Positions 20,601 through 28,772 of a DNA stretch of 64,000 bases are shown in pieces. The notes below the pieces were generated by a model that saw nothing but the letters and a program-made list of their open reading frames with translations, did not search any database and was not told the DNA's origin. The first letter of the stretch is position 1, and the number at the start of each line of letters is the position of its first letter. This stretch comes from Saprospiraceae bacterium (lineage in GTDB: Bacteria; Bacteroidota; Bacteroidia; Chitinophagales; Saprospiraceae): contig JAKVCV010000013.1 of NCBI GenBank assembly GCA_022448945.1, positions 42,716 through 106,715 on the forward strand, given 5' to 3'. The position numbers were made by a program, and so were the translations under genes.

Positions 20601-20856
20601 TAAAAAGTGCAGCAAGTCCTGCGTGTAATTCAGATTGTAATATATACATAGGAACATCAGTATCTTGAAAAAGATTGGCTGCAGAAGTTACAATATTAAA
20701 CGCTTCAAGTGCCTGGCCATATAATTTCTTATCGAAGAAATTCATGCCACGTTTATAGTTTTCCTGATAGTCACGGTATATAGCAGATTCCTGAGCATTT
20801 AATTGTAAAAAAAAGAGGCTCAAGATTAGGGAGGTAAAAATTAGTTTGTAATTCAT
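17647..20856 (-). CDS. Large periplasmic tetratricopeptide-repeat protein
   Basis: 1069 residues. Signal peptide about 1-21 (LFFLQLNAQ), followed by an almost unbroken array of TPR units to about residue 1010 (for example YDKRQYTMAIKYLSKVPN, YAEKGNLFQAKATLQSIVDN). The C-terminus is acidic, then very Lys/Arg-rich (KPKRKKKKPRK). The repeats resemble those of BamD/YbgF-like periplasmic scaffolds, so a protein-interaction role at the envelope is likely. The beta-barrel gene follows after 40 bp and is the natural partner. There is no catalytic domain. Confidence 0.85.
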   Translation of the reverse strand: MNYKLIFTSLILSLFFLQLNAQESAIYRDYQENYKRGMNFFDKKLYGQALEAFNIVTSAANLFQDTDVPMYILQSELHAGLAALFTKQADAEKRLLTFIDNYDPSPVATKARLAIGNHYYDKRQYTMAIKYLSKVPNLDLNNAEIIEKKFKLGYCYFVKKKFEQAKTLFYEIKEVKTQYYYPSNYYYGITNFFEKEYDEALQSFKRVQNSKKYSSIVPSYICQIYFALKQHSELIKYGEPLANDKNIIEREQISQLIGQAYFEQGAYEKALPFLESYVEYSRKVTKETLYQLGYTQYKIGKHEEAIENFRQLNALKDKMGQSALYNMADCLLKTGKKSPARQAFQKASQMTFDPILQEDALINYAKLSYELGFDNDAISALQKVTKNKSEYYNEAQNLLSKIFLNTRDYDTALEYLRQMPEKTQKIKETHQKIAYFRALQLFNDFKYPKAITLFDESIKIGINQETLALAHFWKAESLYKRQLYDKSIDEYFQFNLLAKTANQLPANSTIGVANYGLGYNYLKKEDYGNASRSFIKAVSEIKPHLNSINDRYVTNFVYPDALLRSADCLLYLRDFSKAKEYYNTTINKNYPNKDYAMYQVSLIHNLQDKTSLQIAILDRLINNYPTSLYADNALYSKGNTYLHLDQKDLAIEAYKELVEKYPNSETANQAMLKLGLIAYSMDKNEEALNYYKSVFNTNPQSEEAKDALSAIKEIYIESGNTDGYFDFVKSIQGYSIDELERDSLMFVSAQIQFENNNWEDAVSRYTKYLERYPNGMNNIQARFNRGESLFDLKRYEEAILDYAYISDNGNPAYAETANYRAANITYYSIQDFSEASKYFGRLENLASTEERLFEAQQYGMRAAYYATKFDTLINTTERFINNPRTTPQDHAEANYYLGKSYLSQKKYDDALKAFDRNIELSGDDVLSAESRYWRAYIFYQKRELDNALDICFKNNKEIPGHPYWLVKSFILLADIYAEKGNLFQAKATLQSIVDNYDGDQDLIDEAKSKLQLVIDAEENKSKIKRINPDDDLEMIEENTDEPIVEEEIIETRKPKRKKKKPRKSAKNNQ

Positions 20857-20950
20857 TCCTGTGTGTTTTTAGTAAAGGTTAGGGGGCTGAAAATATATGC
20901 CATTTGCAGTCTGCCTTAAACTGCTTTTCAGATCCTGTTATCTTACACAA

Positions 20951-20958
20951 CAAATATA
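20951..20958 (-). promoter_or_regulatory. Promoter -7 element of the TPR/barrel operon (TATATTTG)
   Basis: On the minus strand TATATTTG followed by TTG, 95 nt upstream of the TPR gene start. Consensus match only; the -33 element is unclear. Confidence 0.42.
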
Positions 20959-21181
20959 ATAATATCTGTATTTTATGCGATGTTTTTCACATAAGAATAC
21001 ATAAAACGGCTTAAAAATTCAATTAGTACCTAGATGTACAAGTTTTTTAGCAAGCAATTATGTAGGATTCTTACATTATATACATTCAATTCTACAACTT
21101 AGCTCTTAAATGATTTATATTATACTTTAGAGATTTAATTTTTATTGTAAATTGGTTTTTCAGTTTTTAAAAATTCTATAC

Positions 21182-22012
21182 ATGTTTCATCGATTCCTGT
21201 TTTTCCTTTGTTGGTCTTTCTTTTATAGCATTAGCTATAGTCAGCTGGCAGTACCCTTACTCAACGGGCATGCACATAACGATTATGAAAAATGCAGACC
21301 TGCCCTGACTAAAGCGCTTCAAGAAGGATTTGTAAGCATAGAGATTGATGTTTTCCCTTACAGAAATAAGTTGAAGGTTGCTCATATTGGTTTTTTGCTC
21401 GGAACAGCTCCACACTTCGAAAACATGTATTTTTTGCCGCTTCAAAAATGGTTGAAAGATTACGGTAAGTTGTTTTCTGAACCTGAACAAAGGCTGATTT
21501 TTATGATCGATATCAAAAGGGATGGGGCAGAGGCTTATGTATTGCTTAGGCAGTTATGTCAAAAATATAAGCATCTTATAACGCATTATTTTCCGAATAA
21601 AGATTCAGTCAGCTATGGCAAAGTCGATATTTTACTATCGGGAAATAAGCCTTATGCACAGGTATTGGCAGATTCGGTTCGCTATATGCTTATAGATGGT
21701 GGCTTATCCGATATAGGTCATCCTCAGCATAGTTCGGTAATTGCTCCAAGGCTAAGCGCTGCATATCACAGCCTTTTTAATTGGAGAGGTATAGGGCATA
21801 TGCCGGAACTTGAAAATAAAAAACTCAAAAATATTGTCGAAAAAGCACATAAAGATGGCAGAAAAGTACGATTTTGGGCAATGCCTAACAACGCTGCTGT
21901 CTGGCGTAAGATGCATGATGCAGGAGTTGACTGGATGAATGTGGATGACCTTAAACGATACCGGAAGTTTTATGAAGGCTATCGGTCAGCCAAAAAGAAC
22001 TATAATTATTAG
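21182..22012 (+). CDS. Secreted PLC-like phosphodiesterase (AIM6/GDPD-like)
   Basis: The ATG at 21182 is preferred over the upstream 21152 because it begins a typical signal peptide (MFHRFLFFLCWSFFYSISYS). The mature protein, about 257 residues, opens with NGHAHNDYE and continues with FVSIEIDVFPYRNKLKVAHI, the paired His/Glu-Asp/His pattern of the PLC-like TIM-barrel superfamily (glycerophosphodiesterase, PI-PLC, AIM6). VRFWAMPNNAAVWRKMHDAGVDWMNVDDL is the usual last-strand motif. Likely a periplasmic or secreted phosphodiester hydrolase; the substrate is unknown. G+C is near 40 percent, above most neighbours, and the next gene follows after 23 bp, so the two probably form one transcript. Confidence 0.82.
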   Translation: MFHRFLFFLCWSFFYSISYSQLAVPLLNGHAHNDYEKCRPALTKALQEGFVSIEIDVFPYRNKLKVAHIGFLLGTAPHFENMYFLPLQKWLKDYGKLFSEPEQRLIFMIDIKRDGAEAYVLLRQLCQKYKHLITHYFPNKDSVSYGKVDILLSGNKPYAQVLADSVRYMLIDGGLSDIGHPQHSSVIAPRLSAAYHSLFNWRGIGHMPELENKKLKNIVEKAHKDGRKVRFWAMPNNAAVWRKMHDAGVDWMNVDDLKRYRKFYEGYRSAKKNYNY

Positions 22013-22035
22013 ATGTTTAATATCATTATGAAAAT

Positions 22036-22944
22036 ATGAAGTACTTATTTTTTGCCATTGTATTGTTGATTTATGCGATGCCTTTGCAGGCTCAGGAAGA
22101 TAAAGAGATCATAACAGTAGTAGACGCTTTTTTTGTGGCTATGGAAGCCAAAGATACCGTAGCCCTGGATAGCCTGATGCATCCCTTGTCGATGATCTTT
22201 TCAACATTGACCAAGGATGGTAAGCCACGGGTAGAACCTTTAAGAAAAGCTTCTTTTCTGGGCTTTATGCGCAGGGCCATTGACAAAAAGTATATTTACG
22301 ATGAACGTCTTTGGACCTATGAGATCAGTAAAGAGGATAATCTGGCTACTGTATGGACGGAGTATACCATGTTTACCGGCAAAGAGATGAAGCTTACCCA
22401 CTGTGGTGTTAATATTTTTACATTGGTTCGTATGCCTGAAGGCAAGTGGGTGATCAGCAATATTTCGGATACCCGCCGTAAGGATAATTGCATAGATGAA
22501 CAGAGCATCGAAAAAAATGAAACGCTGATCCATAAGCTGATGAATGACTGGCACCATGCCGCTGAAGTAGCCGACGAAGATGTATTTTTTGGCTCTATGA
22601 CTAAGGAAGCCATATACCTGGGAACCGATGCCAGCGAACGCTGGCTGCGCGACGAACTACGCGAATGGTCCAAAACTTATTTTGACAGGGATACAGCCTG
22701 GGCCTTTACGCCTACAAAACGACAGGTATATTTCAGCAATAACCAGCGTACTGCCTGGTTCGAAGAATCACTCGACACCTGGATGGGTACCTGCCGCGGC
22801 TCGGGTGTGTTGATCAAAACTGCTGAGGGCTGGAAAATAAGTCACTATGACCTGTCGATCATGATCCCTAATGAGCTGGTCAGCGATTTTCTTACCCTTG
22901 TGGAAATGGGCGGTTTGCCCAAACGTTTTAAAAAGAAAGGGTAA
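22036..22944 (+). CDS. Exported protein with two NTF2-like (SnoaL) domains
   Basis: 302 residues; signal peptide about 1-19 (ending PLQAQ). Two NTF2-like cone-fold domains follow in tandem: about 25-150 (VVDAFFVAMEAKDTVALDSL to GKWVISNISDTRRKD) and about 160-290 (LMNDWHHAAEVADEDVFFGSM to GWKISHYDLSIMIP). Such domains bind small hydrophobic molecules or act as hydrolases/isomerases; no catalytic residues can be assigned. Base composition is very different from the surroundings: the line starting at 22741 is 60 percent G+C and that at 22621 is 57 percent, while 23401-23460 is 32 percent. The long antisense ORFs seen here are a by-product of this composition. Probably transferred recently. Confidence 0.8.
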   Translation: MKYLFFAIVLLIYAMPLQAQEDKEIITVVDAFFVAMEAKDTVALDSLMHPLSMIFSTLTKDGKPRVEPLRKASFLGFMRRAIDKKYIYDERLWTYEISKEDNLATVWTEYTMFTGKEMKLTHCGVNIFTLVRMPEGKWVISNISDTRRKDNCIDEQSIEKNETLIHKLMNDWHHAAEVADEDVFFGSMTKEAIYLGTDASERWLRDELREWSKTYFDRDTAWAFTPTKRQVYFSNNQRTAWFEESLDTWMGTCRGSGVLIKTAEGWKISHYDLSIMIPNELVSDFLTLVEMGGLPKRFKKKG

Positions 22945-23150
22945 TAGTAATAGAGAAAATAGAAGCTTAGTAGCTCTAGAAAAAAAATAATTGTATTTTG
23001 TTGTAGCTAAGGTCTGTTTTGTCGAAAAAAGTGGTCATTTTGCCAGCAATATTATTTTTGGTATTGCTTTTGATATATCTTAGCTTATGGAAATTACAAA
23101 TCTCCAATTAAAAAGATACATTTTTTATTAACTCAATAATTTAAACAAAT

Positions 23151-23870
23151 ATGAGATCAATGTTTCAAGTGAATAAATCGCTTATTAATATTTTTACTTT
23201 TAGTCTAACACTATTGCTTTTTTCAAATCTGTCATTTGCACAAAAGAATAAAAAAACAAAAGCAATAGATGAAGCGCATATCGAATATACAATGACTGCT
23301 GAGGGTGGTATGGCTGCTGCAATGAGTGGAACGACAATGGAGCTGTTTTTTACACCTTCACATGCAAAGGTTCTTGCCAATATGATGAATGGACTTATGA
23401 AGATGGATGTTCGAGTAGATAATTCTAATCGTAAAGGAATTATGCTATTGGATTTAATGGGCCAGAAAAAAGTAATAGAAATGGGAGAGGTGGATCTTCA
23501 AAAATCAAAGGCTAAAAATCAAAAACCTACAGAAGTTGTATATACAAAAAAATATAAGAAAATCGCTGGTTATAAATGCCAGGAAGCAAGGGTGACCTTA
23601 GATGGAATGGATGAACCAGCAATTGTATATCTTACAGATAAAATTACGCCTTCGAATGTAGGAGATGTTAGTATGATGCAATTTACAGGACTTAAAGGGT
23701 TTCCATTGTCCTGGAAAATTGAACAACAGGGGATGGTTATCAATATGGAAGCAGTAGCAGTATATTTGGATAAATTAGATGAATCTGTTTTTGATATGAA
23801 CATACCTGAGGGGTATGAAAAAATGAAAATAGAAGATCTCCAGGGTATGGGTGGATCTTTTGGAATGTAA
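23151..23870 (+). CDS. Exported DUF4412-like protein, paralogue 1 of 3
   Basis: 239 residues. Signal peptide about 1-29 (ending SFAQ). The mature domain shows HIEYTMTAEGG, KYKKIAGYKCQEARVTLDGMDEPAIVYLTDKITP, LKGFPLSWKIEQQGMVINMEAVAV and IPEGYEKMKIEDLQ. The lines Y-KKIAGYKC, VYLTDKI and GFPL-xxI recur in the next two genes. The pattern fits the DUF4412 family of Bacteroidota periplasmic proteins (assignment from memory). Function unknown. The single Cys in the AGYKC motif is conserved among the three copies (YSC, YLC). Confidence 0.78.
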   Translation: MRSMFQVNKSLINIFTFSLTLLLFSNLSFAQKNKKTKAIDEAHIEYTMTAEGGMAAAMSGTTMELFFTPSHAKVLANMMNGLMKMDVRVDNSNRKGIMLLDLMGQKKVIEMGEVDLQKSKAKNQKPTEVVYTKKYKKIAGYKCQEARVTLDGMDEPAIVYLTDKITPSNVGDVSMMQFTGLKGFPLSWKIEQQGMVINMEAVAVYLDKLDESVFDMNIPEGYEKMKIEDLQGMGGSFGM

Positions 23871-23979
23871 ATTTGTGCATTCACTAATATTACAAATCAA
23901 CCTTAAGATATTTCTAAAAACCTTTCTGAATGATTTTCTCATTTCATTCGGAGAGGTTTTTCTTAAAATAGCCAAGAAT

Positions 23980-24669
23980 ATGCATTACATAATTTCTATT
24001 TTTTTTATTTTTTTTATTCTTAATTCTAGTACTGCTCAGGTGCTTTCAGATGTTTATATTAGTTATTCAATAGATATTGACAGTGACAAACCAGCAGCTT
24101 CTATGTTAACACTTGGTTCCACTCTAGAACTTGCTTTTCGAGATTCTAGAACAAAGGCGCGTTTAAAACTTGCAGGAGGTACGAATTCTATTGCAGTAGT
24201 AGTTGATCACAAAACTAAAACTGGTACAAATTTAATGGATGTGCTCGATGGGAAAAAAGCAGTTAAGATAAAAACTGAAAAATATGATAATGCACTTCTT
24301 AATATAAAAAAGATCAGTGATAACCCAATGCGTCATACTGATGATTATAAGATTATTGCAGGTTATTCTTGCCAGAAAGTATTTATGAAACACCTTGAAT
24401 CCGGTGCCAATGTAATTGTGTATGTCACAGATAAAATTTTTCCAGGAAATGACCCCCTTGCAAAATCCATTATAGGACAAATCAAGGGATATCCACTTGG
24501 CCTTGTTATACGTAAAGATGACTCTACAGTACGTATTATGGCCGATAAAGTCAGTAGTAGAACCCCTTCTGCCTCAGTTTTTTCTTTGTCAGTTCCAGAA
24601 GATTATAAACTTACAACTTTTGAGGAATTGAAAGAGAATTTTGATCAAAAACGGAATGAAAATCGTTAA
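23980..24669 (+). CDS. Exported DUF4412-like protein, paralogue 2 of 3
   Basis: The frame is open from 23851, but the ATG at 23980 starts a proper signal peptide (MHYIISIFFIFFILNSSTAQ) and avoids overlap with the preceding gene. Mature domain of about 210 residues with VYISYSIDIDS, YKIIAGYSCQKVFMKH, VIVYVTDKIFPGN, IKGYPLGLVIRKDDSTVRIMADKV and VPEDYKLTTFEEL, all lining up with paralogues 1 and 3. Function unknown. Lies 109 bp after paralogue 1. Confidence 0.78.
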   Translation: MHYIISIFFIFFILNSSTAQVLSDVYISYSIDIDSDKPAASMLTLGSTLELAFRDSRTKARLKLAGGTNSIAVVVDHKTKTGTNLMDVLDGKKAVKIKTEKYDNALLNIKKISDNPMRHTDDYKIIAGYSCQKVFMKHLESGANVIVYVTDKIFPGNDPLAKSIIGQIKGYPLGLVIRKDDSTVRIMADKVSSRTPSASVFSLSVPEDYKLTTFEELKENFDQKRNENR

Positions 24670-24706
24670 TTTTTCAATAAAAAACTGTCAAATCAATAAC
24701 TTTTTC

Positions 24707-24740
24707 TACCCTAAAGCAGTATAATATAGGGTAACCTATA
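24707..24740. other. Two mutually exclusive hairpins upstream of paralogue 3
   Basis: TACCCTA (24707-24713) can pair with TAGGGTA (24727-24733). Alternatively TATAGG (24725-24730) can pair with CCTATA (24735-24740) around loop GTAA. The two pairings share bases and exclude each other. The element lies about 190 nt before the next start. Role unknown. Confidence 0.35.
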
Positions 24741-24923
24741 CTTGAATCATGTGTTTTTGCACAGACTTATTCAGGTATTATTTGAATGTCACCATACAGG
24801 AAATTAAACCATTTTCCGTATAGAAATCAGGTAAGAAAAAGAAATTACTACCTTCTGCTATACCAGGGGAATATATATCTGACTGCAAGATTATTATTAC
24901 CTGTTTATAAAATATACATATTT

Positions 24924-25673
24924 ATGCAATTTACAGTAAAGGTATTATTGCTACTAACCATAGGTTTTAGTAGCGTGGGTCTATTTGCTCAAAAAAAGCA
25001 GGCTTCAAATTTCAATGAAGGTATTATTAAGTATGTTATTGAGGTTGAAGGAACTGCAGAATTTGCTCAATTTGTTGATAACTCTGCTATTTATTTATAT
25101 CTGAAAGGGGAAAATAGTAAGATGGATTTTAACATAATGGGAGGTCTTGCAAATTTTCAACTGATCAATAATATGAATGATGATTTATTTACATTGATGA
25201 TGGATGTTCCAGCTTTTTATGAGAAGACGGCTATTTCTTTTGATGAAAATAGTAATCTTTTTGATGAAATTGAAGTGACGAAAAATCGTAATAAGGCGCC
25301 CCAAAAAGAAATGGTCGTAGAATATTTTAAAAACAAGAAGAAAAAAATAGCGAAATACCTTTGCTATAAAGCTGTTCTCTCTGCAGGTCCCAATGAAAAT
25401 GATAAACTCACTATGTATCTTACAGATAAATTGAGGCCTCAGTTGCTTAGTAAGATAGAAGAAAGTATAGGATATTTAGATGGGTTCCCTTTGGGTTTTG
25501 AAATTATGATTGATGACATTACTGTTAAGATTGTTGCTGAAGAGGTATTAAAACAAGATGTTGAAACCAATTCATTCGTTGTACCAAATTCTTACACATT
25601 AAAATCTTTAGAGCAGTTTAAAGAGGAACTTCAGAAAAAATTTGGGACAGGTTCTGATGTTATCAGGTTATAG
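24924..25673 (+). CDS. Exported DUF4412-like protein, paralogue 3 of 3
   Basis: The frame is open from 24786, but the ATG at 24924 gives a clean signal peptide (MQFTVKVLLLLTIGFSSVGLFAQ). Mature domain about 225 residues with GIIKYVIEVEG, KKIAKYLCYKAVLSA, LTMYLTDKLRPQ, LDGFPLGFEIMIDDITVKIVAEEV and VPNSYTLKSLEQF. The order of motifs is the same as in paralogues 1 and 2, but sequence identity looks low, so the triplication is old. Function unknown; all three are probably periplasmic. Confidence 0.78.
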   Translation: MQFTVKVLLLLTIGFSSVGLFAQKKQASNFNEGIIKYVIEVEGTAEFAQFVDNSAIYLYLKGENSKMDFNIMGGLANFQLINNMNDDLFTLMMDVPAFYEKTAISFDENSNLFDEIEVTKNRNKAPQKEMVVEYFKNKKKKIAKYLCYKAVLSAGPNENDKLTMYLTDKLRPQLLSKIEESIGYLDGFPLGFEIMIDDITVKIVAEEVLKQDVETNSFVVPNSYTLKSLEQFKEELQKKFGTGSDVIRL

Positions 25674-25691
25674 TGCAAACATAGTATTTGT

Positions 25692-26747
25692 TTATTTAAT
25701 ACTAAATGTATTTTTACCCACTAAACGACCTTTATTATATATCTCAACGTGATACGTTCCAGCGGCAAAAGGAGTATTAGGGAATGCATACCATTCCATA
25801 CAAAGACTTTTTACTGACCTGTTGTAATCAAAAATTTTGCTAATTGTATATTCAATTTCTTCTGTGTTTTCAAAGAGCCGTAAAACACCTGATCCTCTTT
25901 TTTTGTCATAAACAACTACTCCTGTAGGATCTAAAATCCTTAGAAAAAAACGGTTAGGCCCCCTTTCGCATATTTCATTACGAATTATAGAAAAACAGAC
26001 TTGAACAAGTTCTGTTCTTTTTGCAATACTTACAATTTTTCTATCGCCATTATTTTTTAGTCGCATGCTTTTTGCAAGTATATTTGCAGTCATGAGGACG
26101 GAGGCGGTTTGAATTTTTTTTGTAAGTTCGGCATTAGCATTTTCCAAATTTTTACCTTCAATTGTCAATCTTTCTTTTTCTGCTAGCTCTTCAAGATATT
26201 TTTTGTCCAAAATTTCTTTTTCTCTTTTCAAGCGCCGATTTTCTGATCTTAGTTCATCAAGATCGAGGGTTTGACTCTCGACATATTCGCGTAAGTTGTC
26301 AATCTCTATACTAAGGTTGTTGAGTTTAGGTTGAATTTCTTTTTGCACAGATTTGTCTCTGTCTGCTTGAGCTATAAGGCGTTTAATTTTAGAATACTGA
26401 TTTTCAAGTTCATATTCTTTAAGTGATATTTGAGCATATAATTCTTCGTTCTCCTGTTTGTAGATCGCTAATTCTTTTTTGAGTTGATTGTATAAACTAT
26501 CTGCCTGGATTTTTGCCTGTTCTAAACTAAAAACAGTTTTTATTGTAGTATTTACTGAAGGATTGTAAAGGAATTTGTAAGCAAAACCCGGTATCAAAAG
26601 CAACAGGAGCAAACCGATATAAAAACTTCTTTTGTTCGATCTTTTCTCTTCAGCAATAACATCTGCAAGATATTGATCTGTATTTTCAATAGAATTATCT
26701 TCAGGAGTACTATCTTCAATCGGTTCTTGATTCTCGTTTTCTTGCAT
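25692..26747 (-). CDS. Membrane-anchored coiled-coil envelope protein
   Basis: 351 residues. Acidic N-terminal cytoplasmic tail (about 1-40), one membrane helix (about 42-62, FYIGLLLLLLIPGFAYKFLY), a long heptad-rich coiled coil (about 75-215) and a C-terminal globular domain (about 220-351) with ILDPTGVVVYDKKRGSG and PFAAGTYHVEIYNKGRLVGKNTFSIK, which looks like an immunoglobulin-like beta-sandwich. Similar proteins occur across Bacteroidota without known role. It follows the next gene upstream by only 14 bp, so the two form an operon. Confidence 0.72.
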   Translation of the reverse strand: MQENENQEPIEDSTPEDNSIENTDQYLADVIAEEKRSNKRSFYIGLLLLLLIPGFAYKFLYNPSVNTTIKTVFSLEQAKIQADSLYNQLKKELAIYKQENEELYAQISLKEYELENQYSKIKRLIAQADRDKSVQKEIQPKLNNLSIEIDNLREYVESQTLDLDELRSENRRLKREKEILDKKYLEELAEKERLTIEGKNLENANAELTKKIQTASVLMTANILAKSMRLKNNGDRKIVSIAKRTELVQVCFSIIRNEICERGPNRFFLRILDPTGVVVYDKKRGSGVLRLFENTEEIEYTISKIFDYNRSVKSLCMEWYAFPNTPFAAGTYHVEIYNKGRLVGKNTFSIK

Positions 26748-26761
26748 TTTGAATGATAATG

Positions 26762-27580
26762 TTAAAGTATTTGTATAAAATCGAAACGCTGACCGTGATA
26801 AAGGACATCATTCCCCTGAATATAGTATGCAATTGATTCCAGGTTTGGTCTTTCCCATTTATTATTTTTTGTTTTTATATAACGGCTTTTATCACCTCTG
26901 CCTATTGTATATACCTGTATGGTCTGTTCTCCTATGTTGTATCTCCGTACAGATTGTGGGCTCCATAGTTTAAAAAAATCAATCTGGTATTCTTTGTCGA
27001 TATTTTTAAAATCTGTAAATTTTATTTTTGTAGTGTTTTCTACTTTTTGAAGTGTTTCCATTGAGAAAGGAACTGAACATTTTTTGTTTTCATATCCTTT
27101 CTCGTTTGAACTAGTATAAAACGCTGCATTTTCTTCATCAATTGTTAGTGTTATAAAATCGCAGGTTCTGTCATAATGGCAAATTCCAGAATTCTCTAGG
27201 ATAGCCTCTTCATACATTGGCATTTTAGATGCAATATTGTATGCTTTTTTAAAAAAGGGCAACATCGCCTCATAATAATCATCATCGAGTAGATCTATTG
27301 AGCCTAAATCAGTATATAAAACTAATTTATTCATTTCCATTTGATATAATTTAATACTTCCTTTCCAACGTACTTCAATATTATTGTTAAATGTTCCTGC
27401 CCCCATTTCCATAATTTGGTTTTCAGGTGTAGAAATATACCTGTTGAGTTCTAATTCCAGTATAATCAATTGCCCCATACTTTTACCTAATGGAAACAAG
27501 CTGTATTGGTAGGCGGCACTACAAGCAAAAATTTTTGCATAGAGCAGACAAAAAAGGAAAATAAAGATCAGGTTTTTCAT
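26762..27580 (-). CDS. Exported protein of unknown function
   Basis: 272 residues with a signal peptide (about 1-19, FLFCLLYAKIFACS). I do not recognise the mature domain. It has Cys pairs (CSAAYQ near the cleavage site, SGICHYDRTCDF near 130-140) suitable for disulfides, and an aromatic-rich C-terminus. First gene of a two-gene operon with the coiled-coil protein, so it may act with it at the envelope. Confidence 0.62.
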   Translation of the reverse strand: MKNLIFIFLFCLLYAKIFACSAAYQYSLFPLGKSMGQLIILELELNRYISTPENQIMEMGAGTFNNNIEVRWKGSIKLYQMEMNKLVLYTDLGSIDLLDDDYYEAMLPFFKKAYNIASKMPMYEEAILENSGICHYDRTCDFITLTIDEENAAFYTSSNEKGYENKKCSVPFSMETLQKVENTTKIKFTDFKNIDKEYQIDFFKLWSPQSVRRYNIGEQTIQVYTIGRGDKSRYIKTKNNKWERPNLESIAYYIQGNDVLYHGQRFDFIQIL

Positions 27581-27772
27581 GATTAATTAATTAGTAAAGT
27601 AAAAATAAGATTAGTTAATCATATTATTTTAAAATATCGGTACTTCTTTTTAGAGTTGACAATCTTTTTAATTCAATTATGACTATAATTAGTTAAAAAA
27701 AGCAGATATTTGAACTACCAAAAATTAAGAGCCAATAAAACTTTGCCTAAAAACATTAAACTATAATATGTA

Positions 27773-28756
27773 ATGCGTGCAGATAAAATTTTGGTAATCG
27801 GTTCAGAGGGCCAACTCGGTACAGTCTTAAGTGATGCGCTAAGAAATGTTTATGGTGCGTCTAATGTAATCACATCAGACATTAATGTTCCAAAAAGCAA
27901 CTATGCTGGTTGTTTTGAGCAATTAAACATTCTTGATGCTAACCGTTTGTTTGAAATTTTTAAAAAACATAAAATCACCCAAATTTATCATCTTGCTGCG
28001 CTCTTATCAGCAAAAGGAGAACAAAATCCACGCCAAACCTGGAATGTGAATATGAATGGACTTTTTAATGTCCTAGAACTAGCCAGGGAGCAAAATCTTG
28101 ATAAAGTTTATTTTCCAAGTTCCATAGCTGTATTTGGTGGTAAAACTCCCAGAAAAGCTACACCTCAATTTACGGTTTTACAACCTGAGACAATGTATGG
28201 GATTACGAAAGAAGTAGGTGAGCAGCTTGCACAATATTATTATACAAGATTTGGGGTAGATGTGCGCTCTTTGCGTTATCCAGGATTAATTAGTTATCAA
28301 TCTCCTCCAGGTGGCGGTACTACTGATTATGCTGTAGATATTTTTCATAAAGCTATTGCAGGTGAACAATTTGAGTGTTTTCTTGATAGAGATACAAGAT
28401 TGCCAATGATGTATATGCCTGATGCAGTCCGTGCTACCATAGAACTTATGAATGCACCAGTTGATAAATTGTCTATGCATTATGGCTATAATATCCGTGC
28501 GATCAGTTTTTCTCCAGAAGAACTTGCTGCAGAAATAAAAAAATATATTCCTGATTTTCATATTTACTATAAACCTGATTTTAGACAAAAAATAGCAGAA
28601 TCCTGGGTTGAGAGTATGGACGATAGTTTTGCACGGAATGATTGGGGATGGAAGGAAGAATATGATCTATCAGCAATGACTGAAGATATGATTAAGAATC
28701 TACAGTTGTTAAGATCCAAGGATACTTCAGAATATGATAAAAAAATGATATTATAA
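27773..28756 (+). CDS. L-threonine 3-dehydrogenase, SDR type
   Basis: 327 residues. Oxidises L-threonine to 2-amino-3-ketobutyrate with NAD+. Rossmann motif [12 protein letters not shown] near the N-terminus (about 8-19), [12 protein letters not shown], and the catalytic [10 protein letters not shown] (Tyr/Lys) near 142-151. [32 protein letters not shown] is characteristic of the short-chain (GalE-like) threonine dehydrogenases found in Bacteroidota, not the zinc-type Tdh of E. coli. The kbl gene follows after 16 bp, which confirms the pathway assignment. Confidence 0.92.
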   Translation: MRADKILVIGSEGQLGTVLSDALRNVYGASNVITSDINVPKSNYAGCFEQLNILDANRLFEIFKKHKITQIYHLAALLSAKGEQNPRQTWNVNMNGLFNVLELAREQNLDKVYFPSSIAVFGGKTPRKATPQFTVLQPETMYGITKEVGEQLAQYYYTRFGVDVRSLRYPGLISYQSPPGGGTTDYAVDIFHKAIAGEQFECFLDRDTRLPMMYMPDAVRATIELMNAPVDKLSMHYGYNIRAISFSPEELAAEIKKYIPDFHIYYKPDFRQKIAESWVESMDDSFARNDWGWKEEYDLSAMTEDMIKNLQLLRSKDTSEYDKKMIL

Positions 28757-28772
28757 TTTTCAATTTAAATTT

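Noticed and set aside
22092-22813. Long antisense and out-of-frame ORFs in 22036-22944
   Set aside because: They result from the high G+C of the NTF2-like gene and show no protein family pattern.
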